64,000 bases of DNA, from assembly GCA_006384855.1 (NCBI GenBank), contig VCJN01000451.1:40278-104277 (forward strand). Reading direction: 5' to 3'. The position numbers were made by a program, and so were the translations under genes. This document shows, one piece after another, positions 34,680 through 45,271 of the stretch (position 1 is the first letter of the stretch; each line of letters opens with the position of its first letter). Source of the DNA: Tetraselmis striata. Its lineage: Eukaryota; Chlorophyta; Chlorodendrophyceae; Chlorodendrales; Chlorodendraceae. The notes beneath the pieces are model-generated. The model was not told the DNA's origin. It worked only from the letters and a program-made list of their open reading frames with translations, and did not search any database.

Positions 34680-35717
34680 ATGCGAGGTAGTATCGAGACT
34701 CTCTACGGCACATACTACTGGGGCGCCAAGGTGCTCGATCTGCTGACTACCTCGCTCACGGCCATCACCTACTCCAACTACGAAGGCAAGATACGTCTCT
34801 TCGCCGAGTTTTGCATTGACGGGGAAGGCATCTCCCTCCTAGACTGCACCGAGGTTACCTGCGTCCGGTACCTCGCCTGGATCGCCGAGCGCGGCACCAT
34901 CGGTACCGGCTCTCTGCAACCCTACCTCTCAGCCATCAACACCTTTCTGCGTCACACCGGTCGGGAGGACGCCCGGCCACCGGCCCAGCTATCGGCGACA
35001 TGAAGCGGGCACTTCAAATACGTCAGCTCAAGATTAGCAAGGAGCTGCGGCGCGCCCCCCTTCCATGTAGTGACGTCATCACGCACATCCTTGACGACCT
35101 TGCGAACCTTCCCATGACCACCCCCGGCTACGGCGCCATCCTCCGCGAGGGCGCCGCGGTATGCCCAACATTTATGTAAGTTTTACTCCCGTGGCGAGTC
35201 CAACTCCGCGACATGGCCGTGGACACCCATAACATCACCCTCTACGTCAAAGGGAGAAGGGGGGACATCGCAAACGTCAAGACGGGTTCAAGCCCCTACT
35301 CCAAATCCCTGCCACCGCCGTGATTCGTGGACAACCCTTCTCCGCCGCTTCATCGCTTACCGCGACGCAGCGTTCCGGGCAACCCCCTCCACCAAGCAAC
35401 CGGATCGGTTATGGGCGCTCCCTGGCGACATGAATACACCGCCCCTCACATGAAGCGCCTCCACCCTCGGCGTCTGGCTCACGCGGGCCGTCGCCCGCAT
35501 CAGTCGAGCCCCCCCCCCCCCCCCCCCCCCCTTTGAAGGATTCGTGTGGACCTCGCACTCCTTACTAAAGGGCGCGGCATCTGGCGCAAATGTAGCAGGC
35601 GTGCCCTTGGACAAATTCCGCCACCGGGGCAGCTGGGCCCGCAATTCTGCAGTAATCAACGACTACATCGACTCAACGACGCTTCCTACCCATGCCGCGG
35701 CGCTTCAGTTTGACTAG
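34680..35717 (+). pseudogene. Tyrosine recombinase of the DIRS-order element, broken
   Basis: 34680-35003 encodes the N-terminal core-binding (SAM-like) domain (TYSNYEGKIRLFAEFC ... LQPYLSAINTFLRH). 35538-35717 encodes the C-terminal catalytic part of the DIRS/Kangaroo type: TSHSLLKGAASGANVAGVPL, then GSWARNSAVINDYID with the nucleophile Tyr. The His-x-x-Arg motif reads His-Ser-Leu-Leu, so the second catalytic Arg is lost. Between the two parts the frame is broken several times, and a 23-nt poly(C) run (35509-35531) lies inside the former coding region. This enzyme would have closed or inserted the circular cDNA of the element. Confidence 0.72.
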
Positions 35718-35841
35718 CTCTCCCCCCATGTGGTCCTTCTCAGCCTTCTCGGCATCGCCCCCGCTTCGTCGGACGCCGCCCCGCCCCCTCCGCAGTCCTG
35801 AAGACCGAGGTGGCTAATCTTCCCTGCTACCTCCCTTGAAA

Positions 35842-36127
35842 TGTTTAGAGCTGTGTTATTGGGGTTTCCTCCCCCCCCCCCCCCCCCCCCCCCACTCCCC
35901 ACCCCTTGCACCTAGGGTATGCGGACGGTCGACACCAGTCTACTATGCTTTAGCGCCGGTGCTTTGGCACTAGAGCTTTAGCACTGAAAAGCCGATGTAC
36001 GGCACTTTGCATGCCGCCCACGGCGAAAACGGCGGTCCCCCCGTACCCGTCAAATCTTGTAAAATCATCATCGTCCGCTAGACTGGACCACTTTCTTAAT
36101 TTTGTGCTGGCCTCCTGCCTGCACAAC
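35842..36127 (+). repeat. Split direct repeat A2, with expanded poly(C)
   Basis: Same sequence as A1 but with a C run of about 22 nt (35871-35892) where A1 has short C runs. Confidence 0.85.
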
Positions 36128-36239
36128 CCGGCCGCCCTCCCTCCCTTTTTGTGGCTCTTTGCCGCAAGTACCCCGCCCTTTCCGTGTAACTAAGCCCACG
36201 CACTTTTTGGCTAATCTTCACTGCTACCTCCCTTGAAAC

Positions 36240-37640
36240 CTCCTTTCCTTACTAGCTTTTATTCCGGTTATTGTTGCTGCTAGGTGGTACGGGTTGAACT
36301 ACAGCGCCTGTTATATAAACGGCTAGACACACGGCGGGTTACCCGCCCGACCACCGTAGTTAGGCGTTTCCCTTCATTTTGGCCCTGTCCTCACGGCAAC
36401 CCCGCCTGCCCAGGCGCCCACAGCAGGGCGGGTGACCCAGCGGGGCCTCCGAGCCCCGCCGGGCCGCCGGGCTACCCGCCATGGGCCTCAGAACGCCCTA
36501 GAAAAAATACCTGATGTCGCGGGGCGGGTGGCGGTGTGCGGCATTCCGGCGGTCATCCGCTTGTAAACGAACATTTGCCGCCCGCAGCAGAACTCCCCCC
36601 GACCCAGTCAACGACCCAACTCCCACCCTCCCACACCAGTGCCTACCCACGCAAGAGGTGAATCTTGATGGTGCCGACGGTAGCGGCGTGGCGGGATGGT
36701 CTCGGCAGGTATTTGGTGGCGGCGAGTCGGAGACGGGCAAGAGGGGTCCCCAATGGCGGCGTCCGGAGGGCAGCCACCGAATAATGGCGACACGCCTCCG
36801 AGCGGCCAGCGGAAACGCGGCCGCGGAGCCACACATCCAGCGGCCGACAGAGCGTGCAGCACCATCCGCATTTCCAAATCCCAGGCCGAGTGAGTGAGGC
36901 AGGTCGCGAAGAACGACTAGCTGCACCAATACGTTGTGCTGGACCTGGCGGTAGAGCTCCTGTTAAAGCAGGAGGTCAGCAGGGCGAATCCCCAACCTAA
37001 TGGCCCCGAAAAGCCCTCCAATGAGGAGCACTCCCCGGTGCTCCTCCTTGGCACTCTAGGGGCCACAGCACACGTAGCACACCTGGCAAGGTCGCACAAG
37101 GCAGCAGGGCGCGTGCGCTAAGGGGTTGGCCTGGTCAAATGGGCAGTAGTCGCGGCCGGCAGGGCGAGAGCTGGTCGGCTGGTCCGATCTGTCCTCCGCC
37201 CGCCCGGCCGCCGCCCATCTGCCCGTTTTCGACCGCGAGGAATCCATTTCCGGGCTTCTCAGGGTCAGCCGGCCAGGTCCCAGTAGGGTCCACGCAGCCC
37301 CGGGACTGGTCAGGCCCCAGTGGGTCAGAGGTCAGCGGACGGCCAGGTTATGTTCGTTTCTGGGGAAAGATATTTGTGACGGTGCATCGGCGTCTGACTA
37401 TAGCAGGTAAATCAGCACGCCGGTTGCGCTACTACTAATGTACAGCTGTTCCCGGTTTATATGATTACATGAGCTAGACGCAACATACCCAGTTTACATA
37501 CAACATGCATACCATATAACAAAAAAATCGTGTCATGGCAGATATCACGTTGAAATGCATGCATCGCAGCATGAGAAGCAATATCAGCCGCCTTGCCTCA
37601 CAGCGCCCCGTGGCGCATCCTGCTTCGAGATTACGGAGGC
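36240..37640. other. No recognisable gene
   Basis: GC-rich sequence between the DIRS-order element and the ankyrin-like gene. A plus-strand frame at 36936-37121 has fair composition but no family resemblance. The part next to 37678 is likely 3' flank of the ankyrin-like gene. Confidence 0.35.
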
Positions 37641-37677
37641 TCACCAGACGCCAGCTGCTTCTCATTCGGGAAATGCA

Positions 37678-38096
37678 TCATCCAGCGTCCCGATGGCCGT
37701 TCTGAATAGCTGCCGACACGCACCATCCCTTCTCCCACATAAAGCCATCGCCCAGCAACCACTGCAGTGTGTGAAGTTGCCCTGCCTGCGCCGCTGCAAC
37801 CCCCGGCCTCTGCAACCCTTTGAGGAATGCATCTGATGTGCGTTAGCAACTTGCGGAAACAACAATGATGGTTCAAAGGCAATACCATGTCTAATAATGC
37901 TCTAATCATACCTTGGAAACACCTTGTCCATGCAAAGCATGGCCAATTGAATTGTCTGATATTATAAACTCGAGCATGGGACGGTCGCCACTGTGTGCTG
38001 CCCACGCGTGTGTGATCCAGACCTATAGACAGTGGCCGCTGCGTGCAAATTACAAAGCTTCCAAGCTGCTAATCTTGGCTGCGGCTACCGTCAGTC

Positions 38097-38129
<33 letters not shown>

Positions 38130-38501
38130 CCCCTTCCACAGTAGCGCCAGTAGGGAAGGTGGACGTCCCAATAAACCCATGCCAACATCGTGCTTTCCTA
38201 GCGCTCGTCCTCGCCAAAGATGGCAGCTGGCCACACCCCTTCCGTCGCCGCCTCGGGTCTTGACACGTAGGTATGTGCCTTTGCGGCTGCCCTCCACGCC
38301 GGGCATGCAAATTGCTGACTGCCCGGCAGCTCTCACGTACTGGTAGGCGCCGCAACACCGCAGTGAAGGCGTTCTCTGGCAGACAGCGCTAGCCTCCGCT
38401 GCAGGTCCGATGTGCGGTGAGAGACCCAGCAGAGCCACTAGTGGGAGGGAGTTCGCCTCGGATACTGCGTGGAATAGCGCGGCACGGCCGGGAGAAGACA
38501 T
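37678..38501 (-). CDS. Small ankyrin-repeat-like protein
   Basis: Three exons in phase 0: 38501-38337, 38022-37912 and 37809-37678, giving 135 aa from an ATG. Residues 5-27 (GRAALFHAVSEANSLPLVALLGL) have the ankyrin pattern G-x-x-A-L-x-x-A...LL. Exon 2 reads WAAHSGDRPMLEFII, and exon 3 AAQAGQLHTLQWLLGDG then CVSAAIQNGH. Both resemble divergent ankyrin-like repeats. Each donor (GTGAGA, GTATGA) and acceptor fits. Intron 1 (314 nt) carries a poly(C) run on the plus strand, which is G28 on the coding strand. The C-terminus stops within a repeat, so the gene may be truncated or have another exon. Partner and function are unknown. Confidence 0.5.
38099..38126. repeat. poly(C) tract, 28 nt
   Basis: In intron 1 of the ankyrin-like gene, G on its coding strand. 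Confidence 0.95.
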
Positions 38502-38519
38502 TCTAATGCTGACGCTCAC

Positions 38520-39930
38520 ACCGCCGACGATAGTGCGGGTGCAAAGAGAGCAAGTTTGTGCGTCGGCTTATTTGTAGGCGCCGCCCGCGCTTGGCGGCCG
38601 ATGTTCCTGATGCTTCCGTCCCGATGGAGGCGACTCCGTGCGCCTGTTCTGGCTTGGCTCTACCGGTTCCCCCCCCCCCCCCCCCCCCCCACCTCCCCCC
38701 CCGGCCGCCCCCGGGACAGGACTGGCAACTGTGAAACCCCTGCAGCGTCTCTGCCGGTACATTTCGGTCATTTACCGGAGATTTCGGATCCATATCAGTT
38801 TCGCACTATCGTCCGGGGACGATCCAGATTGTCGCTACGGGATCCGGGGACAATCCAGGCTGCATACTGCACTCATCACCTGGTGACGACAACATAGTTT
38901 ACGCAGACTGTGTCCGAGGCAAACTAAACAGTACTTAGTGCTGATCATTACAGACCGTGGTGGCGGGACTTTTGACGAGGTCGACAGTAGTTTGTGCTTA
39001 GCTTACATGAGCTAGCAGCAGAAGGCGATATCGGAAATCACCAAAATAAAAGGCAATCAGAAAGGTCCTCTACATCGACTGTTTGTGCTTAGCTGGAATG
39101 AGGCGGCAGTACTTGTAGTAGGCTTGGGGGCCGATTTACTGCTAAATCGTATTTCTGTAGTGGAGCCCCGCCCCGGCTTCGTAGCCAAAAGGTCATGGCG
39201 CGCGTGCCAACTATCTCAGAATTCATAAAGTATGGTAATTTGAAATGTTACGAGCTTGCGCTGCTGTTTTTCCAACCTGTCAACTCATTCAATGCGATAA
39301 ACTACGCAGTTTTGAATTCAAGCGAAACACGCCGGCAAACTACGGGGGTTTGAATTCAAGCTGGCCCCAAGCTGCCGCCTGGTTGGCGCAACCGCCTGGC
39401 TTGTCGGCGTCCCGCATCAAAACAGCGCCCACACGTTCACACCGCTTCGTTCCTACAGGCCGCGACCCCTTCTAGCATCTGCACTGCGCTCCCCTTGTGA
39501 GCCGAGCGTGCGTTGATACGACTGCACTTTGCGAGCGGTTTTGGTCATTCACTCCGTGAAGCGATCCCCGCCGGCAGCGCTCGGCATCGGATATAATAGT
39601 TGAAAGGGGACGGCTTAGTAGAGGCCGCCCTTCTGCCGCAGTCGCGAGCGAGTACTTGCCAGCTCCATCGACGAGTTGAAAGCTGTAGACGAGACCGGGC
39701 GCCAAGGCGTCGACATCCAGGCAAGGAGTGGCGTATCCTCACTCGGCCGCCCCCAACCAGCCACGGCAATCCGCACGGCGGCACTCGCATCGACAGGTGC
39801 TACAGGATGGGCACAACGACCCGAGGCGCCAGGATTTCGACGCGGTGAGGCTCTCTGGCCCTGCCTGATCTGCCTCGCCCATCGCACACCGATTCGACTA
39901 TGCGAGAGCTGCTTGCGTTAATACCTGTCT
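38520..39930. other. Intergenic, with LINE fragment and poly(C)
   Basis: A poly(C) run at 38669-38690 and a truncated 3' end of LINE copy 2 at about 39003-39085. The remainder up to 39930 is presumably the 5' region of the CDC6-like gene. Plus-strand frames at 39600-39920 show no recognisable protein, but an untranslated or short coding first exon there cannot be excluded, because an AG acceptor precedes the codon after the proposed start. Confidence 0.4.
39003..39085 (-). mobile_element. 5'-truncated fragment of LINE copy 2
   Basis: About 80 bp matching the 3' end of LINE copy 2 (27345-27425), including the GCGATATC and AATCACCA blocks and the TTACATGAGCTAG edge. Confidence 0.7.
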
Positions 39931-39933
39931 TGC

Positions 39934-42900
39934 ATGCACTGCAGCAGCGGATCGACCCTGGTCCCGTCGCAGCCGGCGGCGCAGCCGAGGAAGCGCAGCC
40001 GCTACGCCGCCATCAACAGCCATGCCCGGCCTGCGAAAAAGGTGAAAGCAGAGGGTAAGGTCCCAGATTCCACCGCTGGGCGCAGGAAAAGCAAGCGGTG
40101 CGGGGGAATCGATGACGACGTTGACGACGTTGATGACTACTCCTGTGATGTTTGCAATGAAGTGAAGGTAGCCTGTCCCTTTGCGTGCCCTTGGCACCCG
40201 CATGCATGCCGCTGTCCTGTTCCCTGCACCCACATTCCCATGTGCATAGTCGCGAGAGTGCTTGCTGACTGGTGCGTGGTGCCATGCAGCTGCCGGATCT
40301 TCTGCTCTGCGATGCGTGCAACAAGGGGTTCCACACCTACTGCCTGACGCCCCCAATGGCAACGAAGCCGAAAGGGAAGTGGCTGTGCCATGGCTGTGCC
40401 ACCTCCCCCGCCAAGACGCGCACAGCCGGAGGCCTGGCTGCCTCCCCTGCCGTAAAGACACGCCGGTCGGCAGGCAAGACGGGCGCCATCCCGCCCACTG
40501 CCGCGCCCGCAGCAGGCGCAGCACCAAGCCCTCGCTCGAGCAGGCGGGCCGCCCGCAAGTCCCTCTCGCGGACTCCTGACAAGTCCCCAAGCTCCCCTGC
40601 CATGCCAAGTTCGACGACAAAGCTGGCAAGGAGCCCCAGCCCGGTAGCTCTTGGCTCTTTGGAGAAGCCGGCGACGCCGGACCCAGCCCCCATGGAGCCC
40701 AAGTCCATCCGGCGGCCCTTGACGCCCGTCACCCCATTTTCCGCCAACCGCAAGGAAGGCCACCCTGTGTCTGCTCTGAAAGGCAGCCCGGCGGCGCTCT
40801 CCCCGCCGCCTCAGCCCAGCGCTGGCCAGGACGCCGCTCACGGAGCGCCGCAGTGGTTTGATGTGCTGGACAGTGGAAAGGTCCAGCAGGTGCGGGAGGT
40901 GCTGCAGGTGAGGCCGCGCTGCCCCTGCTCGCCCGAAGCGCGGCGCTCGGTGCCCTTCACCCTCGCCGGCATCTGAGTGTGCCGAACTGTGCCACAGACC
41001 GCCACCGCTACGGCAGCTGAGAGCCCGCTGCGCCGCGGGGAGCAGTTCGCCGAGCTGTGCGCCGAGGTTCAGTGCCATATGACGGACGGCACGGTAAGGC
41101 TGCTTGCACACCAGCCATGCAGTGGTGCAGCCTTGTAGGCAGCGCCTCCCCCGTCCACGAAGCGGCTGTCTGGCCGGCTCACCCGGTGCCGATTGCCCGC
41201 AGGGGGCGGCTCTGTACGTCAGCGGCCTGCCTGGCACCGGCAAGTCCTTCACCGCCAACCTGGTCATGCGAGAGTGCGACCGGTGGGCGCGGGGCAACGG
41301 CATCAAGAGGCCGTCAACGGTGTGGATAAACTGCATGTCGCTTGGCCGGCCCCGCCACATCTTCCAGGTGCGGCGCTCCGCCCCCCCTATCAGCTGTGAC
41401 ACAGACGATAATAAACTCATTTAGTTATGCTATAAACCGGTGCTCTTCTCACTGCTTTTATACTGCCTCTGTAATTCTTTGCTAGCCTTGTCTTAAAGGA
41501 GTCATAGTCATCGTGCGCACATCATGAATAGACGGTCTGAATCGCCCATGTGGCCGGCATCGCGGCAGCGCCTTCTGGAGGGCTTCAAGAGCGCGCAGAC
41601 ACGGGGCGCCAAGCTGGGCCAGGACCCGATCACCGTGCCGGAAACCTCGGGCAGCTACACTGGCAACGAGCTCAACGCGCTGCGCAAGGTGAGGGCGCCG
41701 GCACCCGCCCCTCCCGGCACCCGCTACCGACACCCGGCGCATTGAGAAGTGAGCTCGCGGCCGTCACCGCCGATCCGCCCTGACGCCGAGCTGGCTGCAT
41801 TGCGCCGCAGCTAATCTGCGCCGACGCGGGAGGGAAGAGCGGCAAGCGCGGCATGACGATCGCCGTCCTGGACGAGATCGACTCCCTGGTGACGGGTAGG
41901 CTGCCGCACCTGTGCCCTGTGTGCCTTCGTCCCCTTGTTCTCGAGGGTGTAACCATCGAGGCGACATCGGCTTCAAAAACACCACCACCACACGGCGGCG
42001 TGATGTCGTACATATACTCGTCGCCGTAACCAAGGCTGTGCCCAAGTCCTGAGTTATGTCATAAGGCATAAGCATAAGGCAGGAAATAGAATGAGGCTGT
42101 GATGCCGCCACCGCGTCATCCACCGATAGGGGGGATGATCCGTGGGGGCAGGGGCGGCGTGGCGCGCGGCTGCCATGTACAGATGGCACTGCCCGATTGC
42201 CGCACCGCCTGGTCGCTGGGATAGTCATCCAAACGGCGCGGCCACTTCGGAGTTTGGCTCATCCATGCTGGCGCAGCATTGGAATACGCGCATCGGCAGA
42301 ACACACAATAGCGCGAACTAACCCAGCAGTCTCGTACCGATTTCGGCCTGGTCCATGCCAGAGTTATGCGTGTGTGCGTACGCGTGGAGTGCTTATGCTC
42401 ATAGCTGTGCCGTGATTAAGGTATGCGGGGCGCACAGCAGAAGTACGCGCTTATTTTTGTCACAGTTCGTCATGCGGTGACATAACCGCCCCACACAACC
42501 CTGGTCGGAACCTCAGCTGCACATCGTACGTAGCGTTTAAAGACGTCGTAATTGTTGTCCCAGAGGGCGCCCGTAGTACTCTCGATGTCGTGTTTGGCAC
42601 AATCCATGACGGCGACCAGCCTCTCTCGGGCCCCCTTCCTTTGCTGTTTGGGGGTGGATTTTAGGGGTTAGGATTTAGGGCCTCGGTCCGCCCCGGACCA
42701 TGTCCGCCATGACCCTGTGCTTGCTGCTGTGCCGGGACTGACTCGGCGTCGGTCCACTGTGGCAGCCGACCAAGGCGTGCTGTCGGACCTCTTCATGCTC
42801 ACCGCGGCCCCGGGCTCGCGGCTCATCCTGCTGGGCATCTCCAACTCGATCGACCTCACGGAGCGGACGCTGCCCCACCTCTCCCGCCTGGTGCGCCCCC

Positions 42901-44323
42901 CGCCCGGGCACGCCGCGCCACGCTGCGCGACCCGCCGCATTTCTCGCCGCAGGCAGCTGAGTGACCACCCCCCCCCCCCCCCCCCCCCCCCGGCAGGGCA
43001 TCCAAGTGGGGCTGACCCCCTTCACCGCATACAGCGCCGAGTCGCTGCACGAGCTGCTGCAGCAGCGGCTGTCCCGCGTGCCCGGGCCCGTCTTCCACCC
43101 GGCGGCGCTGCAGTTTGCCGCCCGCAAGGTGAGCCCCCCCCCCCCCCCCCCCCGCGGCGCTGTGGCCCCCGCTCCCGAGGATACCGCCCAGCCGCCCGGC
43201 CCTGACCCCGCCCCCGACCGCCCGCTCGTCTCTCCGCGGTGTCAGATCGGCGCCAACTCCGGCGACATGCGGCAGCTCCTGCAGGTTGCCCGCACTGCGC
43301 TGGACAACGCGGAGCAGGACGCTCGGAGCAAGGTGAGCCCCCCCCCCCCCCCCCCCCCTCTGGGGCTTTGAGCTTCGTCCTCCCTGGTGGCCGGTGGCCC
43401 CTCCCGTTTGGTACTGTCTAACGCCACCCGGTGACTCGACAGGCGAAAGCGGCAGAGGCTGCCGGCTCCGCAGCGCCGCTGATCAGCATCGGGGGCATGG
43501 CCGCCGCGGTGAGGCAGCTGCAGGGGTCGTGCGGCCTGGAGGGCGCCGTCGGCGCGATCCGCCAGCTGAGCCGGGAGCAGCAGACGGTGGGTGGGGGCGC
43601 GCGGGTGCCGCGGAGTGCGCCGCAGCTTCCGCCGTGCGTGTCCTCATCCGCCGCCCTGTGCCCCGCCGTGCCGCAGGTCCTGTGCTCGGCCGCCACACTG
43701 CTGGGCAGCCTCGGCAAGGGCCCAGATGGCGGCGGCAAGCGCGCTGCAGCGTGCGCCGCGGCGCCCGGCAAGACGCTGCTGGGCAAGTACCGCCAGGCCA
43801 AGCCGGGGGTGGGCCCGGGGAGGCAGGCGGCGGGCGGCGCGGGGGGCCGGAGGGACTGCACGCTGTCGGAGCTGCACGCGGCGTACCTCGCGCTGTGCGC
43901 CCGCGTCCAGGTGACCGCCCGCCCGGTTCCCGTGTGCGGTCCGCGGCGCCCGGGCGGCGTTGGCGGCGGCGGCGGGCTGACGCGGCGGCGCTGTGGGTGG
44001 CGGTGCTGCAGGTGCCGGCCGTGAACGTCGCGGACTTCAACAGCGTCTGCAGCAACCTGTCGGACCAGGCGCTCATCCGCCTGGGGCCCCACAAGGTGGA
44101 GCGCAGCCGGCGCGTCACGCTGCAGGTGCGCTGCGGAGGCGGAGGTCGGGGCGGCGGCGCCCGGGCCCGCGGACCATTCATCCTGGGGGGGGGGGTGGGG
44201 GGGGGACTCGTGCCGGCGCTGACGATGGTGATGTCGATGGCGTGCCCTCAGGTGTGCGAGGACGACATCGCGGTGGCGCTCCAGGACGTGTCGCTGTTCC
44301 GCCGGATGCTGGAGGGCTATTGA
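39934..44323 (+). CDS. PHD finger-CDC6 fusion, DNA replication licensing ATPase
   Basis: Thirteen exons in phase: 39934-40167, 40290-40907, 40998-41093, 41203-41367, 41569-41688, 41811-41895, 42766-42890, 42997-43128, 43246-43332, 43443-43586, 43677-43910, 44012-44125, 44252-44323; 741 aa. Residues 71-114 form a C4HC3 PHD finger (C71, C74, C85, C88, H93, C96, C111, C114, with Trp109). Residues 115-284 are a basic linker with many Ser/Thr-Pro sites, one the full CDK consensus TPDK. The AAA+ module has Walker A GLPGTGKS (324-331), Walker B LDEIDSL (Asp432-Glu433), sensor 1 Asn466 in SNSIDLTER and sensor 2 SGDMR (Arg534). A winged helix follows (CTLSELHAAYLALC, then CEDDIAVALQDVSLF). These signatures fit CDC6 rather than ORC1. 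CDC6 loads MCM2-7 at origins in G1. Basic NLS-like patches lie at 19-22 and 33-38. The N-terminus is uncertain. Introns 7-9 contain poly(C). Confidence 0.87.
41896..42765 (+). other. Large intron 6 of the CDC6-like gene
   Basis: 870 nt, against 90-210 nt for the other introns. It separates the exon ending in the Walker B strand from the exon starting DQGVLSDLF. It includes a telomere-like TTAGGGGTTAGGATTTAGGG at 42662-42681 just before the 3' end. No inner gene seen. Confidence 0.75.
42968..42991. repeat. poly(C) tract, 24 nt, at a 3' splice site
   Basis: In intron 7 of the CDC6-like gene; it runs directly into GGCAG, the acceptor of exon 8. Confidence 0.95.
43134..43153. repeat. poly(C) tract, about 20 nt, at a 5' splice site
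   Basis: Follows the donor GTGAG of intron 8 of the CDC6-like gene without any spacer. Confidence 0.95.
43338..43358. repeat. poly(C) tract, about 21 nt, at a 5' splice site
   Basis: Follows the donor GTGAG of intron 9 of the CDC6-like gene without any spacer, as in intron 8. Confidence 0.95.
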
Positions 44324-45271
44324 GCTCGTCAGCGCCCGCCAACGGCCGCTCTGTGCGGGGGCCGGCGTCAAACGCGGCCCGAGCGATCGCCTGCATTGGG
44401 AGACGGTGGTGTAAGTACAGTACAATGGCCACCGCGGGCATACATGTATGAGTCGCCGGGGGGGGTCAAACCTGTCATTCATCGATCTGTCATTTTTATT
44501 CCGTGCATTCTCTAGACGCTATCCCTGTAACCAAACACTCAATCTGTTATTCATTGACGAGCGGTGCTGACGGAAAGTGATGCGCAACGTACCACTGTTG
44601 ACCGGTGGTAATAAATATGGCTTATATATTTGTGAGCCTCGAAAATTGGGGGGGGGGGGGGGGAGGGCATCGCGCCACTGGCCGTGCATCGTTCTTGTCT
44701 GTCGTGCAGCTGTCCGGCATGGTCACTCATCGGAGCAGCAGCAGCTCCTCGCAGCCACCAGCAAGCACTCACGTCAATGCTGAGCGCGCGTCACATGTAT
44801 GCACTGGTGTGATGCGGGCGGGGGGGGGGGGGGGGGTGGCACACCCCGGCGCGGAGAGAGCACGAGCCGCGCGTAAACAGGGCCTCACGTGTTACAATCA
44901 AAACACTGACCACCACATAAATAGGTACTATACCTAATAAGTATCTATCGGTACATAGTACGGGGCGCCGCGGGGAGAGCCGCGGGGGGACCAGCGGCGC
45001 CCTAATTTATGTCCCTTGTTCTTCCGCGCGGGTCTCTGCTATTTATTACCATTATTAATATGACATGTTATTATAGCAAGCGACTACCTATAGGTACTGG
45101 ATAAAGTAAGGTCTGGCAGCCTCTGCGGCAGCGCAGCCTTTTCAGCTGCCACGGCGCGCGCCTCGCAATTCGCGAACCGCTTGCTGGTCACGCTAATGCG
45201 CGGAGCGTACTGCACCAGTACCGGGCGAAGCGGGGCGGGGCACCGCCGTCCAATCGGGCGGCGGCAGGGCG
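44324..45271. other. Convergent intergenic region
   Basis: Between the 3' end of the CDC6-like gene (plus) and that of the kinase (minus). A TGTAA, the usual green-algal polyadenylation signal, lies at 44409-44413, some 85 nt past the CDC6 stop. Two poly(G) runs (44648-44663 and 44820-44836). A short fragment near 44495-44540 resembles the 3' end of LINE copy 1. Confidence 0.55.

Larger units (their letters stand above)
32685..36238 (+). mobile_element. DIRS-order retroelement with split direct repeats, internally deleted
   Basis: Terminal structure A1 - internal - B1 A2 B2. A1 is 32685-32946 and A2 is 35842-36127 (same sequence starting TGTTTAGAGCTGTG). B1 is 35812-35841 and B2 36209-36238 (30 bp with one mismatch, ending CTCCCTTGAAA). 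B1 abuts A2 directly, as in the PAT, Ngaro and Kangaroo group. Inside are a gag-like frame and a tyrosine recombinase. I see no reverse transcriptase or RNase H between about 34.1 and 34.7 kb, so that part appears deleted. The expected target-site duplication is none in this group. Confidence 0.78.

Noticed and set aside
42660..42682. Interstitial telomere-like TTAGGG/TTTAGGG repeats
   Set aside because: Only two or three degenerate units; likewise single CCCTAAA units near 1107 and 13967. Not an array.
39934..44323. Identification of the licensing gene as ORC1 because of the PHD finger
   Set aside because: There is no BAH domain, and the sensor 1, linker and winged-helix signatures fit CDC6 better (SNSIDLTER rather than NTMDLPE).
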